Shown here: one piece after another, positions 58,761 to 64,000 of the stretch
Numbering within the stretch: the first letter of the stretch is position 1
Layout of the letters: each line of letters opens with the position of its first letter
Assembly (NCBI GenBank): GCA_030157785.1
Contig: JAOAUC010000061.1
Coordinates: 62,001-126,000 of the forward strand
DNA from: Zoogloea oleivorans
Lineage (GTDB): Bacteria > Pseudomonadota > Gammaproteobacteria > Burkholderiales > Rhodocyclaceae
Length of the DNA stretch: 64,000 nucleotides
Direction of reading: 5' to 3'
Translations under genes and position numbers: made by a program
Notes under the pieces: model-generated
Told to the model about the DNA's origin: nothing
Database searches by the model: none
What the model saw: the letters and a program-made list of their open reading frames with translations, nothing else

Positions 58761-59093
58761 ATGACTAACGAATTGAATGCAATCCGTGGGGCCGCCGAAG
58801 ACGGGAAGGACTTTCTCGTCAAGGAATTCAGGAGTGCTGCCGGCGAGGCGAACGCGTTGGTGGACGACGTTGCCAATTCCACGGCCAAGGGATATGCCTC
58901 GGCGCGTAGCAGCGTCCTCGATTCGCTGGATGCCGCGCGGGCCCGCCTTGACGAAGCGAGCAGCCGGGTTGGCGAACAGGCTCGCCACGCTGCCGATTTT
59001 ACCCAGGTTTATGTTCACAAGAACCCCTGGCAGGTTCTCGGCGGTGCCGCCGTGCTCGGCTTCCTGGTCGGCTTTCTTGTGAGTCGGCGCTGA
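58761..59093 (+). CDS. DUF883 (ElaB/YqjD-type) membrane-anchored protein
   Basis: A 110-residue protein with the DUF883 layout: helical soluble part (LNAIRGAAEDGKDFLVKEFR to about 80), then VHKNPWQVLGGAAVLGFLVGFLVSRR as the C-terminal anchor. AGGAGGG is close upstream of the ATG. Related to E. coli ribosome-associated ElaB/YqjD; here a stress role is inferred from its dyad promoter. The zinc-ribbon gene starts one base after its stop codon. Confidence 0.9.
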   Translation: MTNELNAIRGAAEDGKDFLVKEFRSAAGEANALVDDVANSTAKGYASARSSVLDSLDAARARLDEASSRVGEQARHAADFTQVYVHKNPWQVLGGAAVLGFLVGFLVSRR

Positions 59094-59094
59094 T

Positions 59095-59283
59095 GTGAAG
59101 AACGACGACAGCCACGACGCCAGCCGCCCGCGCCGATGCCCGCGCTGCAACGGCAGTGCCTACCGCATAGAGCGGCGCTTCGTGGATCTGTTGATGAGTA
59201 TTTTCGTCCCGCTGCGCCGCTATCGCTGCGGGCGGATGGGCTGCATCTGGGAAGGCAATCTGCGCCCGATGAAGTCCCGGTAA
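59095..59283 (+). CDS. Small zinc-ribbon-like protein
   Basis: A 62-residue basic protein from a GTG one base after the DUF883 stop. Four cysteines in two knuckles (RRCPRCNGSAYR and YRCGRMGCIWEGN) fit a zinc ribbon, with a hydrophobic segment FVDLLMSIFVPL between them. Function unknown. Translation probably depends on read-on from the DUF883 gene; no separate ribosome site is needed or clear. Confidence 0.65.
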   Translation: MKNDDSHDASRPRRCPRCNGSAYRIERRFVDLLMSIFVPLRRYRCGRMGCIWEGNLRPMKSR

Positions 59284-59303
59284 ATGCGTTTCGTCATATT
59301 GCC

Positions 59304-59350
59304 GTTGTGTTGGCTGGCGCACGGAAGTGTCTATAACTTGAGAGCAGCAT
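59304..59350 (+). promoter_or_regulatory. Class II Crp-like promoter of the SYLF gene
   Basis: GTTGTGTTGGCTGGCGCACG at 59304-59323 is the block in the opposite orientation (as at the Crp gene), with its dyad centred at 59315.5. Hexamer CAGCAT at 59345-59350 fits a centre at -41.5. A competing pair TTGGCT (59310-59315) and TATAAC (59332-59337), 16 bp apart, also looks like a promoter overlapping the dyad. Confidence 0.55.
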
Positions 59351-59453
59351 GAAACCTCGCGGCGTACTGGTTGGCATTTGCCGATTGCCCTTCGCCGCTT
59401 GATCCGTCTTCTGCAATCGGAAACGATTACGGAGCAACCGAAAGGACAAACAA

Positions 59454-60017
59454 ATGAACAATATCCGTCGCACTTTCCACAAGCTCATTCTCGTGACCGC
59501 CGCTTCACTGTCTCTGGGTGCCGTCAGCAGCAGCGTTTATGCCGCCAGCGCTGAAGACCTGAACAAGGATTCTGCCCAGGCCCTGCAGACCTTGTACAAG
59601 TCCAATCCGACTGCAGAAACCCTCTCCAAGACTGCGCGGGCGATCCTGATCTTTCCGAAGATCATCAAGGCCGGCCTGGTGTTTGGTGGCAGCTACGGTG
59701 AAGGTGTCCTGATGAAGGGCTCCCAGTACAGCGGTTATTACAACTCCGTGTCCGCCTCGTGGGGCTGGCAGGCTGGCGCCGAGTCCTATGGCTATGTTGT
59801 GTTCCTGATGAGCGACAAGGCCGTCAAGTACCTCGACAAGTCCCAGGGCTGGGAAATCGGCGTGGGCCCGACGGTTGTCGTGGTCAATGAAGGCGCTGCC
59901 AAGAACCTGTCGTCCTCGACCCTCAAGAACGATGCCTACGCCTTCATCTTTGACCAGCAGGGCCTGATGGCCAGCCTGAGCATCGAAGGCACGAAGATCT
60001 CGCGCATCAAGCGCTGA
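59454..60017 (+). CDS. SYLF/YSC84 lipid-binding family exported protein
   Basis: A 187-residue exported protein with a signal peptide ending near SSSVYAASAE. The SYLF domain follows: AETLSKTARAILIFPKIIKAGLVFGGSYGEGVL (its most conserved stretch), WGWQAGAESYGYVVFLMSD, and the C-terminal NDAYAFIFDQQGLMASLSIEG. The eukaryotic SYLF domain binds phosphoinositides; bacterial members are periplasmic and poorly studied. It ends at a good terminator, so it is a single-gene unit. Confidence 0.9.
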   Translation: MNNIRRTFHKLILVTAASLSLGAVSSSVYAASAEDLNKDSAQALQTLYKSNPTAETLSKTARAILIFPKIIKAGLVFGGSYGEGVLMKGSQYSGYYNSVSASWGWQAGAESYGYVVFLMSDKAVKYLDKSQGWEIGVGPTVVVVNEGAAKNLSSSTLKNDAYAFIFDQQGLMASLSIEGTKISRIKR

Positions 60018-60034
60018 TCCGCTTTCAGGTATCC

Positions 60035-60059
60035 AACGGCAGGTTCATCCTGCCGTTTT
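60035..60059 (+). terminator. Rho-independent terminator after the SYLF gene
   Basis: AACGGCAGG (60035-60043), loop TTCAT, CCTGCCGTT (60049-60057), followed by TT. A perfect 9-bp stem with a T-rich end just after the stop codon. Confidence 0.85.
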
Positions 60060-60077
60060 CACGTCCACTTTGGGCCG

Positions 60078-60809
60078 ATGATCGAATCCCTTCTCCTCAC
60101 TGCTGCGCGCATCTTTACTTTCGGTCAGCAGCGGCGGCGTACCAATGCGAGCGGTTTCTTCTTTGCACGCGACGAGCGGCTGTATCTGGTGACCAGCCGG
60201 CATGTGATTTTCGACGAGCCGAGCCGGCACTTTCCGGACCGCCTTGAAATCGAGCTGCACATCAACGCCGCCAACATGGCGGAGTCGACCGGCTTTTCGA
60301 TTCCCCTTTATCGCGACGGCCAGAGTGTCTGGCACCAGGGGCGCGACCGCGCGGGAAAGATCGATGTGGCGGTGATCGAGATCGACCGTGCCGCGCTGCC
60401 CGCCACGACGGTCTATCGGGCCTTTACGCCGCAGCACCTGCTGGGCCCCCTCGACCAGGTGGAGGTGGGCAGTTCATTGCTGGTGCTGGGCTTTCCGCTG
60501 GGCTTTCACGACACGCTGCATCACGTGCCGGTGGTGCGTCACGGGATTGTCGCTTCGTCCTTCGGGCTGCGCTTTCAGGGGGAGGGGTATTTCCTGACCG
60601 ATGCGCGCACCCACCGGGGCAGCAGTGGCGCGCCGGTGGTGATGCGGGTTACCGGGCCGTCCGACGAGTTTGGTGATCTGCCGTGGCGTTTGCTCGGCAT
60701 TCACTCGGCGCGCCTGGATGTGGGCGGGCGAGATCTTTATCTGGATGAAGTTCTGGGCCTGAACTGCGCGTGGTACGCCGACATTCTGCTGACCCTGACC
60801 GAGCGTTGA
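60078..60809 (+). CDS. Trypsin-like serine protease domain protein
   Basis: A 243-residue protein with a chymotrypsin-like fold and no signal peptide, so probably cytoplasmic. Catalytic triad: His42 (LVTSRHVIF), Asp96 (KIDVAVIEID), Ser183 (THRGSSGAPV). No PDZ domain, unlike DegP/HtrA. The ATG lacks a clear ribosome site and lies 18 bp after the SYLF terminator. Abuts the convergent VIT gene with no gap. Confidence 0.85.
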   Translation: MIESLLLTAARIFTFGQQRRRTNASGFFFARDERLYLVTSRHVIFDEPSRHFPDRLEIELHINAANMAESTGFSIPLYRDGQSVWHQGRDRAGKIDVAVIEIDRAALPATTVYRAFTPQHLLGPLDQVEVGSSLLVLGFPLGFHDTLHHVPVVRHGIVASSFGLRFQGEGYFLTDARTHRGSSGAPVVMRVTGPSDEFGDLPWRLLGIHSARLDVGGRDLYLDEVLGLNCAWYADILLTLTER

Positions 60810-61511
60810 TCAGACCGGCGCGCCGAACAGGGCGCCAACCCCGGCGGTGATCGCCATGGCCAGCGCACCCCAGAAGGTGACCCGCGCCGCGCCGACCACC
60901 GGGCTGGCGCCGCCGGCCTGGGCCGCGACGGCACCCAGCAGGGCCAGAAAAACCAGGGATGTGCCGGATACCCACGGGATCAAACCCTGCCCGGGCACCA
61001 GCGCCGTGACGGCCAGGGGCAGGGCGGCGCCCACCGCAAAACTGGCGGCCGAGGCCAGGGCCGCCTGTACCGGCCGTGCGCTGAGCGCGTCCGAAATACC
61101 GAGTTCGTCGCGGGCATGGGCGCCGAGGGCGTCGTGCTGCATGAGCTGTTCGGCCACCTGCGCGGCGAGCTTGTATTCCAGGCCGCGGCCTACGTAGATT
61201 GCGGTCAGCTCGCGCAGTTCGGCGGCTGGCGCGGTTTCTAGTTCGATGCGCTCGCGGCCGAGGTCGGCCTTTTCGGTATCGGCCTGGGAATGCACCGACA
61301 CATATTCGCCGGCCGCCATCGACATGGCGCCGGCCACCAGTCCGGCAACACCCGTCACCAGGATGCTGCTGTGGCTCGAACTGGCGGCGGCCACGCCAAC
61401 CACCAGGCTGGCGGTGGATACGATGCCGTCGTTGGCGCCCAGAACGGCGGCGCGTAGCCAGCCGATGCGGTCGGTGCGGTGGCGTTCCTTGTGGCGCTGG
61501 AGTGAGGTCAT
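60810..61511 (-). CDS. VIT1/CCC1-family metal transporter
   Basis: A 233-residue membrane protein of the VIT/CCC1 family, which move Fe2+/Mn2+ out of the cytosol. Signatures: GWLRAAVLGANDGIVSTASLVVGVAAA, VAGAMSMAAGEYVSVHSQ, a soluble metal-binding Glu-rich helix pair (about 75-150), then three C-terminal helices. ATG 61511 gives the usual family start; a TTG at 61538 is in frame. The match to the dyad on its side is not in register. Confidence 0.9.
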   Translation of the reverse strand: MTSLQRHKERHRTDRIGWLRAAVLGANDGIVSTASLVVGVAAASSSHSSILVTGVAGLVAGAMSMAAGEYVSVHSQADTEKADLGRERIELETAPAAELRELTAIYVGRGLEYKLAAQVAEQLMQHDALGAHARDELGISDALSARPVQAALASAASFAVGAALPLAVTALVPGQGLIPWVSGTSLVFLALLGAVAAQAGGASPVVGAARVTFWGALAMAITAGVGALFGAPV

Positions 61512-61592
61512 GGCTGGCGGGAGCGGGTTAGTAGGCAATCCCCGGAGCTTAGGGCAAACCGGCGATCAACGGCAGTATCGGGCAAGGGGCTT

Positions 61593-61635
61593 TGCGCGGT
61601 GGCGCACAGACCGGGCGTGCGCGGGCGGCGATGAT
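61593..61635 (+). promoter_or_regulatory. Class II Crp-like promoter of phaC
   Basis: TGCGCGGTGGCGCACAGACC at 61593-61612, hexamer GATGAT at 61630-61635 in exact register. The start codon is 77 bp from the block. Confidence 0.62.
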
Positions 61636-61688
61636 CGGCTGTGCCGATACGTTCCGGCCCGTCCGCAACTCCCGAAAGCTGATTCCAG

Positions 61689-63431
61689 ATGACCAATGTC
61701 GCCGTCTCCGTGCTGCCCCGACCGGGCAGCAACCTCGATCGCTTTGCCCACGCCCGGCTTGCCCAGCTGACCGGTGGCATCTCGCCGGCGGCGCTGGGCA
61801 TGGCTTTCGACGACTGGTTCAAGCACTTGTCCCACAACCCGACGGAGCAGGCCGAACTGGCCCGCAAGCTGGTCGAGGCGCTGGGCCGGATGCCCGGCCT
61901 GGTACTGCAGGCCGGTCGCGCGCCGGGTACGCCAGGCATCGAACCGGGCCTGCCGGACCGCCGCTTCATCCACCCGGGCTGGCAGATGTGGCCGTTCAAC
62001 GTGATGAGCCAGTCCTATCTGCTCACCGAGGCTTGGTGGCGGGACGCCACAACCGGTGTGCACGGTGTTTCGCCACACCATGAAAACGTGGTCAGTTTCA
62101 CGGTCAGGCAACTGCTGGACGTGGCTTCGCCGGCCAATTTTCCGTGGGCCAACCCGGAGGTGCTCGAACGCACCATGCAAACCGGCGGCGCCAACCTGGT
62201 GCAGGGTTTTCGCAATTTGATGGAGGACGCCCGGCGCCAGCGCGAGCATTCTCCGCCGGCGGGCGCCGAGGCCTTCCGGGTCGGTCGCGATGTGGCCGCC
62301 ACGCCGGGCGAGGTGATCTTTCGCAACCGCCTGATCGAGTTGATCCAGTACACCCCGGCCGGCACGAAAGTGCAGCCCGAACCGATCCTGATCGTGCCGT
62401 CGTGGATCATGAAGTACTACATCCTCGATCTGTCGCCGGCCAATTCGCTGATCAAGTACCTCGTGGACCAGGGGCACACCGTGTTTGTCGTTTCGTGGGC
62501 GAATCCCGGCCTGGAGGGACGCGACCTGGGCATGGACGATTACCTGCAGCTGGGTGTGATGGAGGCGCTCGATGCGGTTGCCACCGTTGTGCCGGGCCAC
62601 CAGATCCACGCCACCGGCTACTGCCTGGGCGGCACCTTGCTGGCGATTGCCGCTGCGGCCATGGGGCGCGACGGCGACGAGCGCCTGGCGTCGGTGTCGC
62701 TGCTGGCGGCGCAGACCGATTTCACCGAGCCGGGGGAGCTGGGCCTGTTCATCGACGACAGCCAGATCAGCTTTCTGGAGGACATCATGTGGGACCAGGG
62801 CTATCTGGATTCCGCGCAGATGGCTGGCGCCTTCCAGTTGCTCAATTCCCGTGATCTGGTGTGGTCGCGCATGCTCAAGGATTACCTGATGGGCGAGCGC
62901 CACCCGATGAGCGACCTGATGGCCTGGAACGCCGACGGCACCCGCTTGCCGTACCGCATGCACGCCGAGTACCTGCGGCGCCTCTTCCTGCACAACGACC
63001 TGGCCAGCGGCCGCTACCCGGTGGGCGACAAACCGGTGGCGCTGACCGATATCGCCTGCCCGATCTTCTGCGTGTCCACCGTTCGTGATCACGTCGCCCC
63101 GTGGCGTTCGGTGCACAAACTGCACCTGCTTGCCGATGTCCCAATCACCTTCCTGCTCAGTTCCGGCGGCCACAACGTGGGCATCGTCAATCCGCCCGGC
63201 GTGCCCGGTCGCAGCTATCAGGTGCTGACCCGCCCCCGTGACGGCCGCTATCTCGACCCGGACGCCTGGCTCGAAGCGGCCGCCACGCATGAAGGATCGT
63301 GGTGGCCCGAATGGAATACGTGGCTCGGGGCCCGCTCCGGCAAACCCGTCGCTCCGCCGTCCATGGGCGTGGCCGGGGGCAGCCTGAAACCCCTGTGTGC
63401 GGCGCCCGGCACTTACGTGCTGCAAAAATAA
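61689..63431 (+). CDS. phaC: Polyhydroxyalkanoate synthase
   Basis: A 580-residue PHA synthase that polymerises hydroxyacyl-CoA at granule surfaces. The lipase-like box is GYCLGG with nucleophile Cys312; the acid is Asp467 (STVRDHVAPW) and the base His495 (SSGGHNVGIVNPP). The N-terminal domain (about 1-200) is of the class I/II type, with TPGEVIFRNRLIELIQY leading the catalytic domain. No phaA, phaB or phasin gene is adjacent, so this looks like an extra, stress-regulated copy rather than the main pha locus. Confidence 0.94.
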   Translation: MTNVAVSVLPRPGSNLDRFAHARLAQLTGGISPAALGMAFDDWFKHLSHNPTEQAELARKLVEALGRMPGLVLQAGRAPGTPGIEPGLPDRRFIHPGWQMWPFNVMSQSYLLTEAWWRDATTGVHGVSPHHENVVSFTVRQLLDVASPANFPWANPEVLERTMQTGGANLVQGFRNLMEDARRQREHSPPAGAEAFRVGRDVAATPGEVIFRNRLIELIQYTPAGTKVQPEPILIVPSWIMKYYILDLSPANSLIKYLVDQGHTVFVVSWANPGLEGRDLGMDDYLQLGVMEALDAVATVVPGHQIHATGYCLGGTLLAIAAAAMGRDGDERLASVSLLAAQTDFTEPGELGLFIDDSQISFLEDIMWDQGYLDSAQMAGAFQLLNSRDLVWSRMLKDYLMGERHPMSDLMAWNADGTRLPYRMHAEYLRRLFLHNDLASGRYPVGDKPVALTDIACPIFCVSTVRDHVAPWRSVHKLHLLADVPITFLLSSGGHNVGIVNPPGVPGRSYQVLTRPRDGRYLDPDAWLEAAATHEGSWWPEWNTWLGARSGKPVAPPSMGVAGGSLKPLCAAPGTYVLQK

Positions 63432-63491
63432 ACCCCCATCCTTTGGCAAGCTGAGCCGTATGCTGGAAGCAATGCGCGAAAACGACACACC

Positions 63492-64000
63492 ATGAAGCGC
63501 CCGGCGCTGGTGATTACCTGCGAGCACGGCGGCAACCTGATTCCGGCGCCGTACGCCGACCTGTTTCTGGATCAGCAGGCCTTGCTGGAAACCCACCGGG
63601 GCTACGATCCGGGCGCCCTCGTCATGGCCGAGGCGCTGGCGGAGGCCTTCGAGGCGCCGCTGCTGTCTTCAACGGTGAGCCGTCTGCTGGTGGACCTGAA
63701 CCGTTCGGCGGGCAATCCGACGCTTCATGCCGACGTGGTTCGCAAGCTGCCGGCTGCTGCGCGGCAGGCCATCCTGGCGCTTCATTACCAGCCTTATCGG
63801 GCCCGGGCCGAAGCCCTGGTCAGGCAGGCCATTGCCGAGCATGGCGCGGTGATTCACCTGTCGTCGCACAGTTTTACGCCGGAGCTCGATGGCGAGGTCC
63901 GGCGGGCCGATGTCGGCCTGCTGTACGACCCGCGACGCCCCGGCGAAGTGGATCTGTGCGCGCGCTGGAAGGCTTCGCTGAAGGCCTGTGCCCCCGGGCT
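63492..64000 (+). CDS. N-formylglutamate amidohydrolase family protein (3' end outside the window)
   Basis: The first 169 residues of a member of the FGase family, which hydrolyse N-formylglutamate or similar N-acyl compounds with a metal. Visible: ALVITCEHGGNLIPAPYADLF at the start, ETHRGYDPGALVMAEALA, SRLLVDLNRSAG and HLSSHSFTPELDGEVRRADVGLLYD, where the metal-binding His/Glu residues of the family lie. The gene runs off the right edge. The 60 bp between phaC and this ATG hold no evident regulatory element. Confidence 0.85.
   Translation, partial: MKRPALVITCEHGGNLIPAPYADLFLDQQALLETHRGYDPGALVMAEALAEAFEAPLLSSTVSRLLVDLNRSAGNPTLHADVVRKLPAAARQAILALHYQPYRARAEALVRQAIAEHGAVIHLSSHSFTPELDGEVRRADVGLLYDPRRPGEVDLCARWKASLKACAPG

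Noticed and set aside
61589-61608. A dyad block facing the VIT/CCC1 gene
   Set aside because: The overlapping sequence matches about 16 of 20 positions in that direction, but the expected hexamer (CGTTGA) lacks the A and T, so it is assigned only to phaC.
1-64000. CRISPR arrays, tRNA or rRNA genes, insertion sequences
   Set aside because: No direct-repeat arrays, clover-leaf candidates, conserved rRNA stretches or transposase-like proteins were recognised by reading. A dedicated RNA search was not possible.

Overview
This is a GC-rich (roughly 65-67%) chromosomal window of 64 kb, densely packed with short intergenic gaps and many 4-bp ATGA/GTGA stop-start overlaps. The gene complement (NdvB-type glucan synthase, CbpA/CbpM, DUF883 and DUF3309 proteins, NodT-type efflux, PHA synthase, Crp/Fnr regulator, NifJ) fits a Betaproteobacterium, most likely of the Rhodocyclales type. 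That placement is inferred from content, not measured. I saw no rRNA, tRNA, CRISPR array, transposase or prophage gene.

Layout. 1-9.0 kb: a giant cyclic beta-glucan synthase. 9.0-16.6 kb: envelope and stress genes (RcnB-like, PRC barrel, fatty acid hydroxylase, PQQ sugar dehydrogenase, CsbD, DUF3309, CbpA-CbpM, flavodoxin-like reductase, glycine-zipper protein). 16.6-27 kb: signalling (Crp-PAS regulator, CheB-CheR-PAS protein with a hybrid kinase, a KaiC-like/GGDEF operon) mixed with small stress proteins. 27-33.5 kb: L,D-transpeptidase, an Old Yellow Enzyme and a DevBCA-type exporter with its outer membrane factor. 33.4-42.3 kb: a minus-strand operon tal-pgi-pgm-xfp-tkt. 42.5-50 kb: a D-lactate-type dehydrogenase, then a minus-strand operon of an OFA/MFS carrier, a GltD-like flavo-FeS oxidoreductase and NifJ. 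50-58.3 kb: a second exporter (outer membrane factor, HlyD, RbbA-like fused ABC protein, YhhJ-like permease) plus a CPA1 antiporter. 58.3-64 kb: small stress proteins, a SYLF protein, a trypsin-like protease, a VIT/CCC1 transporter, PHA synthase and the start of an N-formylglutamate amidohydrolase.

The main discovery is a shared promoter architecture that ties most of these units together. At least 17 start regions carry a 14-bp dyad (GTGyG-N4-CGnAC, usually inside a 20-bp block reading TGTGCGnCAGCGnACCGACC toward the gene). In 14 of the 17, a -10-like hexamer with A at its second and T at its sixth position lies in exactly the register that puts the dyad centre at -41.5. The other three are off by one base. 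That is the geometry of a class II CRP/FNR-activated promoter. Divergent gene pairs carry one copy per direction. The only Crp/Fnr-family gene in the window (17173-18477, fused to a PAS domain) has such a site in its own promoter, so it is the leading candidate regulator.

Taken together, the window reads as one regulon for surviving low oxygen, redox or envelope stress. It would cover a phosphoketolase/pentose-phosphate shunt, pyruvate:ferredoxin and lactate chemistry, glucan and PHA synthesis, two exporters, chaperones and small membrane-associated stress proteins.
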